A stretch of 64,000 nucleotides of DNA, from assembly GCA_905221615.1 (NCBI GenBank), contig CAJNDT010006125.1, positions 186,001 through 250,000 of the forward strand, in the 5' to 3' direction. Positions 1 to 12,914 of this stretch are shown here, one piece after another. Numbering within the stretch: the first letter of the stretch is position 1; the number at the start of each line of letters is the position of its first letter. Both the position numbers and the translations under genes were made by a program. The notes below the pieces were generated by a model. That model was not told where the DNA came from. It worked only from the letters and a program-made list of their open reading frames with translations, and did no database searches. The stretch is from Symbiodinium sp. CCMP2592 (lineage: Eukaryota > Sar > Dinophyceae > Suessiales > Symbiodiniaceae).

Positions 1-30
1 AAAGCCATCCCCAGTATGGCCATTGAAACT

Positions 31-130
31 ACGCCCCCCCACCCTAAACCCTAAACCTTCAGAGTGATTGTGCTGCCAAAAAAACCCTAAACCTTAAACC
101 CTAAACCCCCACCCTAATCCTTAAAGCCAT
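31..130. repeat. Degenerate telomere-like CCCTAAA tract
   Basis: CCCTAAACCCTAAACC units, broken by other sequence, match the heptamer telomere repeat of dinoflagellates and plants. It lies well inside a sequence with genes, so it is interstitial. Confidence 0.75.
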
Positions 131-3100
131 CTCCAGGACAAGGCCGGGATTTTAGGGAGGCCTTTGAGCTTCAATGCCTTGGACCTTAGTCGACGGTTTA
201 GGGTATGGAGTGTTAGGGGATTAGGGAAAACGGTATGGCTGATCGCAAGAGCCTGGGTTCAAGAAAGGAAAAGGGTATGAGTAGACCGTACTGGGGTAAT
301 AGGGATTTTGGATTTTCTGGTTGAAGGGGTGCTCTCCACACGAGAGCCCCTTTCAATCGCTACATCCGACGGCTGGGACCCTGACAGCCCCTACATGTGA
401 GGAGGGTTGTCTCATTTCATGGCTCCAATGCAGGCCGATTCTGGATTGAAATGCCCCTACACGAACCAAGCCGTGCAAACCAATAGGAAAGCCATTGCAG
501 GGCAGCGATACTCAAGTCCTACCTTGTAGAACCCACACATTTTTGTAAGGCCTGTGCCTTGTAGGACCCGTAAGCTTCAGAGGGGCTTCAGTTACTAGTA
601 AAAGGATTCCTAGACCGCCTGATTTCAACTACCTACTATGATCTACCGTCCACGTCCCCGCCGTCAGTGCTTCGACCCTGGCTTTTCTATGTCTAGCAAA
701 AGCTTTGAGAAGAAGCCGCTGTATTGCTAAGCTTACTGTTATCGTTTATAATTTATTGGCATTGTCACTGTTACTATGACCGTGGCACTGTGGTTGTGGT
801 TGTTGCTATTGTTGTCGTTGTCGCCATTGTCCTCGCCAACGCATACCCTAGTGCAAACTGCTGTCGTACTGTTGTTCTTATTGCCCCTGTTTGGGGATCT
901 GTTGGGTATGAGCTCAGCCTAGATGTGACAGGCTTTACTGCAAAGACGTCCGCCGTCTTTGGTGCCTCAAGGCTGGATGGTTTGAGGGTTGACGTCTTTT
1001 GGTTTTGGGGGACTCTCAGAGCAGCCCTGCTGCCAGCCTGCCTCTCTCGCTTCTTTGCACAAGTTTATACATTCAGGACGGGCCCGCTGTAGGTGAATGG
1101 GGATGTGTAATCTGTAAGCGTCGCCCCACATCGTGCCACAGCGGAACCGCCGCCCATGCCTGCCGTGCATGTCCCACGCCATCAGCAACCAAACCCCTTG
1201 CACTCCCTTTCTCTATATTATCCCAACTGATGCAATGAGAGCCCCGTAGCATAGACGCATTGTTTGTGGAAGAACTACATGTGGTGTACTACAAAACTCT
1301 GTTCTCAGCATGGCCGACAGTTCTGGGCCCATACAGTTCATCGCGCCAGGCTTTTCAAGAGAAGGTGCGGAACGAGCAAGTTGCTTCCCGGCGCCATCTC
1401 CCATGGCTATTGGGTTTGGGGCGCGAAGAACTTATAGAAGGTTTGGGAGGCAAGAAATCGTGTTTGCAAAGCTTGTCAAAGGCTTCATCACTCTGTTGAC
1501 ATGTGAGTCGGTCGCCTCTGGAATGTCTTGGCATTTGATCAAGCCAACGTTTCAAGATGAATGAGTGCTGGCCTCCCAGCCTTCCGAAGCCCATCGCCCC
1601 GGTTCCCTGTCTAGCATCCTTTCACGGGTTTTCCTTGCAATGAACCCCTGGCGCAACCCACCGAGAGCGGCTGGATCTGGCTAGACCCCGAGTTGATTGA
1701 GACTTGCATGGGAAGTTCTTCAGGCCTTACGTAGGTGGAAACCGCGAGTCCTCTTTAGAGAGGAAAAGGTGAAATGAATCTGCGAACACTTCACGGGTCC
1801 TGAACTGCTCTAGGACTGGGAGCTAACCCTGCAGACCCGATGCGTAACTGTTCTTGGCTAACCTGTTTGTATCCTATAAACAACAAACAAGCTTACCAAA
1901 AGCTTGAAAGCTGGTATGGGGAGTGTATGCACACTTCTGCACATGAGAAGTCTGCCTGAGCCGAGGTCTACGTCCGCGTGAGGACGGATCCAGCACTTTG
2001 GCCCAACACAATCAGATGCCTACAAAAGGGGTCCATCATCATCTGACCGTCTGACCTTCTTCTTCTGACTTTGGTAAAGGTCTAGCATCTTGCAAGATGC
2101 TAATGCTGTAGATGGTCTCGTTTTCCCTCGTCTTGAGACCTTGTTACTTGTTGGGCTAGCGGCAGACGGTAACCCATTCTGCTGATTGAAGGAGCGCAGG
2201 ACCCGAGTCCCCCGAACCGACGATTCCTGCAACTACTCGCCCGAAGAATTTTCAGACCAGCACAGAGATCCGAAACTGGCCCTAAACCCTCAAAGCTGGT
2301 ACCCTAAATCCTATAATTAACCACGAAACCTAACTGTGGAAGTCCGACGAAACAACCGTGGCCCGCAGTACCAGGTTGGGCAACGGCGCTCGCGAGGGCG
2401 CTTGTCCCGTTGTAGAGGCCCCTGTGGGCATCATCACCATGCCTTTGGGGTACTTAGAAATATTATTTTTAGTTTTTGGGTTATTATAATCCCTAAGAAA
2501 CAGCTAAAATTACAATTTTTGCTAGAGTTCTAAGTTCAGTATAGATGCCTGCAAACGGGTCGGGCGAAACTGCAACGCAACTACGCTCTAGAAGGGCCGC
2601 CGAATCTGTTTCGCTTTGTCGAAAGTATCCAAGATGGGCGGCAGTGAGACTAGAGTGGGCTGGAGGTAGTATAGTTTACGGTCCGTTTGTTGGACTCCTT
2701 CGTTTGAGGAGCAGTAAGGCTTGAACCAGCGGCTGATAATCATATTGCTACGCCTGGGCCCTGCACATTGAAGGACTAGACACGACGACTGTTCAAGGAC
2801 GCATCCTGGTACCACTTCAACACTGAAACATGATTGAAAAGTCTCAGTGGCACATTCCGCATTCAGACATGAAAGATCATGACTTTCAGGCTGTTGTCCT
2901 TTTCAATGAACCGTGCTGCATGCATTCTTGGCTGTCAGAGCGTTCGATCAGGTTTAGGCCGTTTAGATGCTGCCAAGCTGTCCAATCCACAATGGGGCTC
3001 CGATCAAACATGACAGCAAACCCTGCTGCCGGATGGCATGACGTAGCAAAAACTGCTCGGAACGGAACTCCACAGAAGACCAATGGCGCGCAAAAGAAAG

Positions 3101-5345
3101 CAGCAAAGCAGAAGAGCACTAGCGCCCATTGTGTCCACCGAGGGTTCCCTAAACTAGTATGGGAACCCCTTTGTTGTCGTGGGTTGGGGCAAGAGGTTTC
3201 GTCCTGTCTTTTCAACGGTGGCTCAGGAGATTTCCCTTCCGTGCCTCGTCTGCTCCTCGCTACAGGGGTGCTTACACAACAGACCTCACCTTTGTGCTTC
3301 GGCGATGATTACACCACACACCCTCAACCTGGAAAGGCCCGGCAGCAAACCTGTAAATTGGAATCCGAAGAGGCCTAACAGCAAAGCTCGGAGGGTTTCG
3401 GATGTGGCGCGAGGGTCCTCCTTCCACGGGGTCTCGTCCTTTCAACTGTCAGGTGAGCGTCAGACGTGTGATCAAGAGTCGAGGCACGTGCGTCTAATAT
3501 CGGGATTTGAGCAATTCGTATCAAGAAGTTCGTGTTGTCTTGGAGGTACGTCATATGCCCCCGAAACCTTTCTAGCCATGAAGACCCCGATCTGACCTGA
3601 CTTCAGGCATTGATGGGGTTTCTGCATCGAAAACTGCGGCGAAAGCAAATTAAGACCCTTGATGCACTTTTGAAGACACAGATCACTAGAACCGTACGGC
3701 CCAAATAGACCCTATGAGGACGGGCATTCAAGCCCGAAAGCATCCTCACAATCAGTATATAGAGTGTATATACGGATGGTCGCCATATACACATGTTTGA
3801 GTGGTATAAATACACACACATATCTTTTTAGTCCCTCCGTCGGCTGATCGACACCAATGTGCATAGGCCGTGTTGAGGAAGACCCGTAAATGTCCTCAGG
3901 AGTTGGGCTGGCACCCTTTAACGCGAAGTGCCCGCTTACCTTGGCCCAGGTGTCCACGCCAGGTGAGTGCATCGTTGACAGAGGCTTCCCGGCCTGCTGT
4001 AACTGCCTTAAACTAGACCCAAACCTAGACCCTGGAAGTCTTTCACCTCATCCGACTACGCACCGATAACCTCGCCTGACTAGTCCCAGCGCGAGCGCCG
4101 ACACACTAAACCGTTGTCGTTCGTGCCGAGTCTACTAGCAGCTTAAATGGGAAGTTTGGGCCCTACACCCCAAACCCGTAGACCCTAAGCCCTATGTAAA
4201 GACCAAGTGTAGGGGTTAGAGTGAAGGAAATCGGGACCCGAAGATTGCAGAAGCGCCACAACATATGGAGGGTTTGGTTAATTCGGGTTTCTACAGGGCT
4301 TTTGTATAGCTTTGTTGGGCCTGTAGCATTTAGGGTTCAGGTTTGAAGAATGATTTTCGTCATTTGGGGTTTGCATGGGATCTGGGGATGACCGTATTCC
4401 CTAATAGTCGCCAGATATGGGTACAATTTAAATAACCTTGCCCACAGCCTGTTCAAATCGCTGCGACGCCTATAGCAATGTACTTGGTTTTTGGAATGGG
4501 GAGTCGTGGGAAGCGTAGTGTCCTGGCTGCATTGGGTACTCAAAGACGGCCTCAAGGCCTGGATGTTGCCGTGTTCTTCATCCGCCTCGACACGGCTTTA
4601 ACCTACAACACTCCAAAAGTCAAATCCTTTCCAGTCCTGAAGCAAAGCTTCACACGACTTTGCAGATGAAGTCCCACCGGCTGAAGCGCAAAAAAGGCCC
4701 CGAATCTATACCCCTGAAGATCGCTCAACACTCCTCAGCCCCCGAAGCCCAATCTATAGAGGTCGGAAAAACTACCAATGGTATCTCCATAGAGCCCCTA
4801 TGTAGCTACACTACAAGTCCAAGATCCCACGCTATAATCATTGCAGCCCTTTGAGGTATTTCCTCCTCCGAGCCCAAAGCCCTAAACCCTAATCCCTCGA
4901 AGCCGTGCCTGCGTCAGCGAGTGCGCGTGTCGAAACCCTAATCTAATCCCTCTCACTTCGCAGGTTTCAGCAGACAAGCCGAGATCGGTTCACGGACGCC
5001 GCCGCACGAAGATCATCAGAGATGTGAGAGCGAAACCCCCTTAGGGCCTAGGAGTTAAAATCGTTTGGCGTATAGGGTTTAAGGCTTCGGGTAATCGTTC
5101 GGGTTTAAGGGCTTACGACTTAAGATTTAAGGCTTAGAGTTTATCGTTAAGGGGTTTGTCCATACCTGCCTCACGGCGTTGCCGTGACTTTTTGTGCAGA
5201 CAAGGTGGCATGTGCCACGTGGTCGCGAGGTGCGACCAGCTGTTCCATGATGCAGTATTGTTCAGGATCCTACACCGTTGTTCAGGATCAGCAGCCCAGC
5301 TGCCAGCAAACGAGGTCACAACATCCGAGATTTGGGTCAGTAGTC

Positions 5346-5437
5346 ATTGAGAGCAAAGTTGCCACAATTCAAGTATGCAAAGAAATGCATGGCGAGTTGC
5401 GAAAAGAGTGTGTTTCTATCTTACCAAGTTCTTAAAC
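5346..5437. repeat. Dispersed repeat, copy 1
   Basis: GCAAAGTTGCCACAATTCAAGTATGCAAAGAAATGCATGGCGAG through TGTTTCTATCTTACCAAGTTCTTAAACC matches 42300-42390 with scattered substitutions (roughly four in five bases by eye). Confidence 0.75.
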
Positions 5438-5577
5438 CTAGGATACCACGATTTTTGTTTTTACACGGGGTTCTGGGCTTCGTAACGGTTTTCAACGGCG
5501 GGTTAAAACCACAGACTGGCTCTTCATCTCCGATCAGATGGAGGACTTGGAGGTTTTGAGCTTCCTTCCTACTATCG

Positions 5578-5650
5578 GGGCCGAAAATACCAATACTACT
5601 GTGGGGTTCCATATGATGAGTATAGTATACTATACCCCAGATCCTACATT
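5578..5650. mobile_element. Family E palindromic element
   Basis: GGGGCCGAAAATACCAATACTACTGTGGGGTTCC opens the element, and AGTATAGTATACTATACCCCAGATCC resembles the middle of the copy at 48853. The right end is decayed. Confidence 0.6.
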
Positions 5651-7297
5651 ACATACGAATCATAGTGATAAGACAAGACCCTGGACAGCTCTTAAACCGG
5701 AAGCTTAGGGTGGAGGGCTTGAGGGCTTGAGGCTGTCAAAGCTCAAAATAAAAATGGAACCCCAAAATCTACAGCCGGTCAGAGGTGATATGGAGGCTGC
5801 ATAGCTTCAGGTTTAGGGCCCATCCACGGGACGGTGGATGTATGCCGCAGGTGCCATGAGGGCTGGAAGATCGACATCTTTGTTGCAATTCTGATCTTCC
5901 GCCTCCTAAACCCTGCATGATCCCCTTCTGCACAGATGCCCCCGAACCCCGAAAATCCCAAACCTTCGGCTGCACCGGAATTAGTGTGCCTTCAACGCCA
6001 GCTTCTTGGCATAGATGTTGCAAATCCGCGAGCTCCACAATCGCAGATGGCCCGAGTTAGCATATAAATATAGCTTTAGATTTAGATGCCATTTCAGCAC
6101 GCCAGAGATATTAGATCGTGAAGACCTGCCTCAAACCAAGACCTGATCTCCCAAACCCCAATGCCCGGTTCCCGAAAAGACTGTACAACCCTTGCAGAAT
6201 CCTTATCGAAACGTGCCAAAACGTAGCCGAGACAGACTCCAAAGAGGGTTTCAACACCGTGCCTGCAGGAGAACTGAGAGAGCATTCTGAGGGCGAAGCA
6301 CGGGCTGTGAAATGGCGGGTGGAAAAGAGTTGTGGTTGTCGGGATTTAGGGATCAGGGTTGAGGAAGAGGGGGTCCTCAACTCTAAACGTAAGGGTTAGG
6401 GCCAGGGGTTTAGGGAGTTCATGCCCCCCTTTTCGATTTGTGAGCAGCCGTGTGTTGTTGGCCTGGGATGCTTGACTTGACCTTGATGGCTTTGCGACCC
6501 TGTTGCCAGGTAGCGGCAGGCCAGCCATGAAATCCTAATTCCTGCAAAGTCCCCGAACCTCGAGTCCACTGCCATCGAGACGCAACATGCCGAGACCCAC
6601 AGCCTACCTATATGGCCTCTGAATTCAATCCTCTGCAACCCTTGTTACCCAACTTCGCAAGGTCCTTACGAAGCTTCCCGGAACGGACAGACTCCCCCAA
6701 ACCTCGAGTCCACAGCCGTCGAGACGCCAGCTCAAGCACAACATGCCGAGACCCGCAGCCTACCCTTGTTACCCAACTTCGCAAGGTCCTTACGAAGCTG
6801 CCCGGAACGGACTGACTCTATTGTACTAGAGTCTGTCCGGTTCTGTGTCCATCGCGTTATGCAGGTAGGTAGGTAGCTAGGTGGGTTTGTGGGTAACTCG
6901 ATCGGTATGTAGGTAGGTCGATTGGTAGGTCGGTAATCAGTTGACCGGTATGTATGGTTTTTTACTGAATAGGTGTGCATTTGTATACATAGAGGTAAAG
7001 TCTGTAATGTAGTGTCGTTTTCAAGAAGAAGAAGAATCGTCATATAGAGATTGGGATATCTAGACCTAAACGTACAATCTTTGTAGCAACGGTACTCAGC
7101 ATAATCGTGACTACTATTGCGAGTTAGTACTATATACAGTTCCATCTTTGCCAAGGTGCCTCTGATGCCCCGGCTCCTACCAAGGCTTGGGTTTCCGATT
7201 TCTTCAGCCTGCGCCGGGATACTTTCCAGATAGCAAGGATGATGTCGATGCTGCGGCTGGAGGGTTGAAGGTATGCACGGTACGTGTACACATATGT

Positions 7298-7326
7298 GTA
7301 TATACATATATATATATACATATATT

Positions 7327-7370
<44 letters not shown>

Positions 7371-7388
7371 TGTGTGTGTGTGTGTGTA
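7298..7388. repeat. (TA)n followed by (TG)n microsatellite
   Basis: An ATATAT tract of about 70 bases passes directly into TGTGTG. The Ile-Tyr frames across it are by-products. Confidence 0.9.
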
Positions 7389-8304
7389 TCTGAACACGGA
7401 CGGTTTGGGGTGGCGCGTTTCTGGTTATGGAAGCATGCTTACGACTAGTGTGGTGCATCATAGCGATCAATCGTAAGGTTTGTAGCTGTGACTGTTGAGA
7501 CCGGCAGACTGACGACCGAATATCATGCTAACAACGGGCACACGTAGTGGTGCACACCATCACCAAACTCAACATACAGACCCAGATCTGTACTTACCCA
7601 AAGGATTCGGATTGTTGTGAGTCGTGCGAGCTTGTCCCTTGTTCAAGGCTTCACCGGCACAGGCGGCGGCAGAACAGCAGAGGCCCCTTGCTGCAAAGCG
7701 AGCCAAAGAGACGTTCTGGCGCATGCAGCTCAGATGGGCAAGTCATAAATCCTCAGCCCTGATAGGTGGGTAGGTAGGTAAGCGGTCTCCGTAGGGATAC
7801 CCGACATCTTGCTGCCAAGCCCTGGAACAAAAGTAACAGTACATAACTCGACTGTAGGAACCTGAGACGCTGGTCAATTCTCTGGGCTTGTCGTTGCCAC
7901 TAGAAAGGGTTTCGAGTATATTATGCTAAGTTGATGATAAGGAACCCTCACCATAGCATTGCTAATCATTGCACCGCTTCCTTCCAAGCCGACAGCTTCG
8001 GCCTCGGAGGCCCCAAACGGTTAAATCCGGGTTTGTGCCGACCCCAACACAAGTAGTGATGTGATTTCTTGACGACACCCGTGCACCAACTGTAACATGT
8101 AGTAACTTCATAGCTTTGCTGGTCTTACTCCTGCCATTAGCTTGTTTATCAGTCCACGTAACATGGATTCCTGAATAATTGCCGATGTTGTTCCTTAGGG
8201 TTCCTGACTACAGCTATAACGACTATGACCATAGCGTACTTCAAAACGCTATTCTAATTGTATATAAAGGTTCCTATATGAGCCAGCTAGCTGTTCTTGT
8301 TAGG

Positions 8305-8365
8305 ATGCTGTCCGCAAGCAGCTCGATGGCTGCAACAAGCCGCCTGGCCAGTCGAAGCGAGGTCG
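8305..8365 (+). CDS. Candidate short exon, function unknown
   Basis: After TTGTTAG the frame reads DAVRKQLDGCNKPPGQSKRG, charged and coding-like, then enters TTTAGGG sequence. Neighbouring exons were not found. Confidence 0.2.
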
Positions 8366-8920
8366 GGGCATAGGGCTTAGGGTTTAGGGCTTCAGGGTTT
8401 GGGGAATGAGTAGACATGCTATCCCTGACATGGGCGGGGGTTTAGGGGTCCAGATCCTTGCATCAGGATTTATGGGGTTCCCATCACACATCTGTTCCGT
8501 GTTAAAGTGTCTAAGACCGTCGTTTAAGTCAGAAGGCCCTATGACATGGTGTCGGGCTTGTTTTGGTAGCCGTGCGCGAACGGAATGCCACGGCGGCTTG
8601 CTTTCGTGGTTTGATAGACCCTATGCTCGAGGAAGATCCCCCAACACCAAAAGCACCCGCAACCGCTAGAAACAGACACTAAACCCTGAACCAACCCTAG
8701 GCGAATTTAGTGCCACTGTGTTTATTGACGCGCAGTCCTCCACAGTGTTTCGTGCACTTTGTACCGGATTCCAGAAGCGAGGAATAAGGCCAACCACAAG
8801 ACCTTGACACAGATCGTCGGAAGGGTAGTACCTCAAACACAACCTGGAAACCTACACCCTCAACCTCAGACCCCGAGCCGTAACACAAAGATCTGAGAAA
8901 GAACCTTACCTGGACCCCCA

Positions 8921-8983
8921 AAGTATGTACAATAATAGCCTTTTATAGGTTTTGGACCATTATTTTACCTACTTTGTGGGGTC
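8921..8983. mobile_element. Family F palindromic element
   Basis: GACCCCCAAAGTATGTACAATAATAGCCTTTTATAGG is paired with CCATTATTTTACCTACTTTGTGGGGTC. A candidate start exon follows at 9073. Confidence 0.75.
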
Positions 8984-9072
8984 TAGTCTAGGTACTCTCT
9001 GATGCCAACCTAGCGCGAAGGGCGTAGTCTTTATCTCCAAACGAGACCCGAGGCTCGTATAAGCTTCGGCAA

Positions 9073-9132
9073 ATGGGGGGCGGAACGCCAACGCAGCAAT
9101 TGGGCATCGCCCTCAACCTGCTGCGCTTCAGG
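9073..9132 (+). CDS. Candidate exon of an unidentified gene
   Basis: An ATG opens MGGGTPTQQLGIALNLLRFR, with GC-rich third positions and a possible GC donor (TTCAGG|GCGTTAGG). It follows a family F element. It may belong with the stretches at 9591 and 12169 in one + strand gene; the joins were not resolved. Confidence 0.3.
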
Positions 9133-9590
9133 GCGTTAGGTTTTCGGATTGTAAGATTTATTTGGTGTATGGTGTTTGGGTTTAAGGTTCGGCTTAGGTC
9201 CGGATAGTTTGTAGGAGTTTGTGAAGCTAATTAGTCCTCAAGGTTCCTTGAACAACTGCTGTGTTGTGCTACTCGTGTCTGAAATGCGCATGCGAGGTTG
9301 TTGACCTCGAGCTTTCACCACGGCATCCTGATTCCCCAAACTCTGCACCCAACCCCCCCCCAAACCTAGACCTAAACCTTGTAACCCGAAAACCCTGAAC
9401 ATTAAGACATCCAGCTCCAAACCCAGAGTTTGGAGATTACCGCCCACCGCAGCCTAAATTCTTGTCTGGCTACTCGGGCTCATCTTGCTATAATAGTCTT
9501 GGGCTCTTGCAGCTTACAGGGCTGAAAGGGTTCTGTCGGGCCTTCGGGGTGTACACGGCTTGTAGGCTTTGTAGGGCTTGAGGCTGTTTC

Positions 9591-9750
9591 AGGTTGAGCT
9601 CGCCGCCAGAGATACAGTTTACTGACACGGTGTACAAAGTCCCGAAGACTCGTCGAAAACTCCAAGCATGTAGAGGGAGTGATCTCGCGGCCACACTCAA
9701 GACAACAAGCGAACACCGCGTCAAAACAAACGAAGGCATAATGCAGGCCT
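9591..9750 (+). CDS. Candidate exon of an unidentified gene
   Basis: After TTTCAG|G the frame reads LSSPPEIQFTDTVYKVPKTR followed by RKLQACRGSDLAATLKTTSE, then runs on to a possible GC donor (ATGCAG|GCCTTG). No family is recognised. An overlapping minus-strand frame is also open, so the strand is uncertain. Confidence 0.25.
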
Positions 9751-9954
9751 TGATCAGTGTCATCCTAAGTTTGAAGAAGCCCACTTTGACCTGTAAAATA
9801 TGCTTCCTACTGTAGAGCCCTCAACCCTCAGCCCAGCACCACTGCAGCCGAAAACCCCAAAACCGTTTAGAACCACTATTCTCGAACCATCAGAAAGCCA
9901 TTTGAGAAGTCCTATATTCCAGCCTAAACCCTGGACCCTATAACCCCTAAGTGC

Positions 9955-10035
9955 CTAAACCTAAACCCAAAACCCTAAACCCTAAACCCAGGCCATGCAG
10001 GAGGCAAAAAAACCCTAAACCCTAAACCGAACTAA
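9955..10035. repeat. Interstitial telomere-like tract
   Basis: Short runs of CCCTAAA occur twice, separated by a 15-base interruption. Confidence 0.7.
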
Positions 10036-10140
10036 CCCAACGGAAACCCTAAAATCGAAACCCGAAACTCGCCCTCTCAAGGGATGGCTCGCAAAAGCTC
10101 CAGCGCAGACTTGCAGGGAGACCTAGGTTCAGGGTACAGG

Positions 10141-10243
10141 TGGGTGGTTGTCAAAATTATGGTCCCTTATTGGGTACCCTAAATAATAGGTGCCGTATTA
10201 TGATAAGGACCCAAAAGGGGACCCTAATTCTGACAACCACCCA
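10141..10243. mobile_element. Introner-like element, family C
   Basis: The inverted ends are TGGGTGGTTGTCAAAATTA and TCTGACAACCACCCA. The inner GGTACCCTAAATAATAGGTGCCGTA block is shared with the copy at 22015. Confidence 0.85.
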
Positions 10244-10363
10244 GGTAGGAGGTTTATGGGGCAGAGGGTTCAGGGTATCGGGTTTACGGGGTCCCAAAAG
10301 CGACCGGAATGCGTAGGGTCCTGTATGTTCAGGGGTTAGGATCACCTCAATGCGCAGGGTCCT

Positions 10364-10364
10364 A

Positions 10365-10421
<57 letters not shown>
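10364..10421. repeat. (CT)n microsatellite
   Basis: About 28 CT units are followed by TATATATA. Confidence 0.9.
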
Positions 10422-10431
<10 letters not shown>

Positions 10432-11159
10432 TCATAAGGTTCACGGGTTAGGGTACGTATGGCTGTTCTTCTGTGCGTATTGTTTATATGTACATGCATG
10501 TGTATATATATATATATATATACACAATTACTCAAGCATACTCAAACTATAGGGTGTTGTAGTGCCCCTCAAGGCCACAAGCAGAGGAAGCCGATAAGCT
10601 GACTGCAAATGGGCACCTATGTTTTGGATCATACAAATCATCAAAACTGTAAGCCCCAGATTCAGATTCCCAAACTCTGAGCGGTCAAACCCGCTTATGT
10701 GGTCTTTTTCAAAACCGTTGGAGAGACTTCATTGCAACATTTTGAAACCGGACTTGCCCTTTCCTGTGATTGCTGCAAGTGTACCTATTGCTATCACATG
10801 ACTGCAATTGTCGTTAGTTTCAATGCTCATTCTCACAAGTATGAACCACAACGCAATTCAGCACGGCTGCAGTATGAGCAGTCAAAATCACAGTGGCCGT
10901 GGCATTAGCAGCAGCCCTCAGACCACAAGCCAAAAGACGCTAAGCCTTTTCCACTTCTATGCCAAGGCCCTGACCCCCAAGCCGAAAACCCCTACGATGG
11001 AAAGCAGTTCGCCTAAATCCCCACAGTGACACTTGCTGAGGTCTTCGATCATCCGCCGAGCCCCGTGGCAGCATCCAGCAAAAGGAACACTCATCGAGCT
11101 CATCTACTGTGTAGAGCTCAATCGAGTAACTAGACATGCATCTCCAGATACACTCGCTA

Positions 11160-11860
11160 GATACATATACATACATATGTATGTATGTACATATACGTCC
11201 GTATACCTATATGTATATGAGAAGTGGGGACGCCCTGGGGGTCCTATATTTACAGTGTTTTCGCATGTTTTGTAGGGAGAATCACTGTTGAAATGAAAGG
11301 GGAGGTCTAACACGTGCAAATGCACTCAGCTCCAACTAGTAGGTTTCCGTCATTCCATATGATGGGTTTTTTCCGTGCAAGTCATTTGCAGGGTTCGTTC
11401 GTGTATATATATATATATACATATATATATATACACAAATATATATATAGATATAGATAGATGCTCGTCCAAGTTTAAGGAAATCTCATACATATATATA
11501 TATATATGTATATGTATATGTCCATATACAATATACTAGAACATAAGTCATGTTGTATCACATGTTTTATAGAGTAGTATTATATTGTAGAGGTGTGCAT
11601 GCATTCATGCCTGTATGAGTGCGTGCCTGCCTGCATGTATGTATGCATGTATGCATGTGTTTGTGCATATCTGTTCATGTGTAGACAGGCGCGCGCGCAC
11701 ACGCACCCACACACACACACACACACGCCCACACACACAGATATGTATATATATATATATATATAAATGTGTGTGTGTGCATGCATGTATATCATATGTA
11801 GGTAGGTATGTAGATGTTTGGACCTATGCAGCTATGCATGAATTTAAGGTATAGAGGTGT
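11160..11860. repeat. Cluster of TA, CA and ATGT microsatellites
   Basis: TATA runs at 11165-11215, 11403-11460 and 11492-11530, GCATGCATGTATG repeats at 11596-11660 and a CACACA/GCGCGC run at 11690-11740 fill this stretch. No coding exon is evident in it. Confidence 0.8.
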
Positions 11861-11905
11861 GCATGCATGTAAGTAGCTAAACTCTGAACCTTAACACCTA
11901 ACACC

Positions 11906-12004
11906 GGGGCTTAAATGAATACCAATACTATTGTGGGGGTTCCTCATTATAGGTATAGCAGAATGGGCCCCAAAACCCTGTTCGAATTATTAAGGCCCCT
12001 ACAT
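11906..12004. mobile_element. Family E element
   Basis: GGGGCTTAAATGAATACCAATACTATTGTGGGGGTTCC on the left pairs with GGGCCCCAAAACCCTGTTCG and TTATTAAGGCCCCT on the right. A second piece (ATTATTAAGGCCCCTATATTC) follows at 12055. It precedes the probable last exon at 12170. Confidence 0.75.
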
Positions 12005-12168
12005 TATAGAACCCTATAGATCCCTTAGAGACCAGTTTAAGGTCCCCTTAAAGGATTATTAAGGCCCCTATATTCGATCTCCTCTTGGGGGATGTCCTAC
12101 CCTCTTATGTATATATAGCTCTATTAAAAGTATATACCTAGGGACCCAGGCGTCCTTATTAAGGGTCT

Positions 12169-12273
12169 CCTTTTACCCTTGCAATGTCGTCTCCCGAGGA
12201 TCCGGCATGGAAGATGGCCGTGAAAACAACGGAATCCGACTTCGACGAGATCGCTGACATTAACGATCTTTAG
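12169..12273 (+). CDS. Probable last exon of an unidentified gene
   Basis: After ATTAAG the frame reads SPFTLAMSSPEDPAWKMAV then KTTESDFDEIADINDL and a TAG stop. The acidic Phe/Asp-rich tail has a C/G-rich third-position pattern like the HPPD exons. The family E element immediately upstream suggests an intron there. The ATG at 12186 could alternatively start a 28-residue peptide. Confidence 0.4.
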   Translation, partial: PFTLAMSSPEDPAWKMAVKTTESDFDEIADINDL

Positions 12274-12914
12274 CTTCCGTAGGTGTTGCCAAACTGGCAG
12301 CCTTTAACTCATGTGAGGTTTGCATTGGGCTTTGATGTGAACACGAGTGGTATCCTACTTCACATGTCTTTATTCTTGGGTTTGACTTTGCTGGTACACT
12401 TCCCAGCAAGTTTGCTGGCTGTGTCGCAGCAAGATGTGTCAATGACCTGATGGCCTAATTTGCTCGGCAGGCGTCGCATTTGTGTGCGGGTCAAGATGCT
12501 AAGCAGACTTTCCATGGTGCAAGCGTGGGGAGGCTCATTTCCGAGAGGATATGCGAAGCAATGCGTGTCCTCTTGCCCCTGACATCTTGTGGCCAGTGTG
12601 TCCACGGATCTAAATTCGATTAAACTCGCTGGTGGGCACGAGTCTGCGGCCGAGGGTGTGAGGCAAAAAGACTGCATGCGCCAGGTGGCTGTTTTTTTCA
12701 GAACCCGGAAATGCTCCCGTGTTCGTTTGCGGGTCCGCAGCCGGAGAACTTGCAAATGAGTCCTGACGCCCTGCGCAAACAGGTACGTCGCTGAGTAAAT
12801 GTCTTTGTTCCTTGGTATCCACGCAAGGTGAGTCGAAACCATTGCAGGCGTGGTGCTGTAGCCCTCTCAGTATCCCCAGACAGGACGACTGCTGCGATCG
12901 CACTTTCGGCCCTC
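12274..12914. other. Intergenic region upstream of HPPD
   Basis: About 640 bp separate the probable last exon ending at 12273 from the spliced-leader relict. It has no strong inverted repeat and no telomere-like tract. Open frames on the minus strand here (for example 12360-12842) show no recognisable motif and I read them as chance. It should contain the 3' UTR of the upstream gene and the 5' flank of HPPD; I see no TATA-like or other promoter element. Confidence 0.4.

Larger units (their letters stand above)
1..8918. other. Gene-poor 5' region
   Basis: Besides the listed repeats, this stretch holds scattered CCCTAAA/TTTAGGG fragments (for example 2280-2320, 4160-4200, 8370-8400), a GTAGGTAG run at 6862-6930 and short AT-rich palindromic remnants. 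The 182-codon open frame at 2830-3378 has no recognisable motif or compositional sign of coding. I see no supportable gene here. Confidence 0.5.

Noticed and set aside
31-130. A true chromosome end at the start of the window
   Set aside because: The CCCTAAA units are few and interrupted, and similar tracts recur throughout the window, so this is interstitial telomere-like DNA.
2830-3378. 182-codon open frame on the + strand
   Set aside because: It has no domain, no compositional coding signal and an overlapping antisense frame; I read it as chance.
6732-7397. 221-codon minus-strand open frame
   Set aside because: It begins in a TA/TG microsatellite, and its remainder (including Pro-Thr-rich text from a GTAGGTAGG repeat) has no domain.
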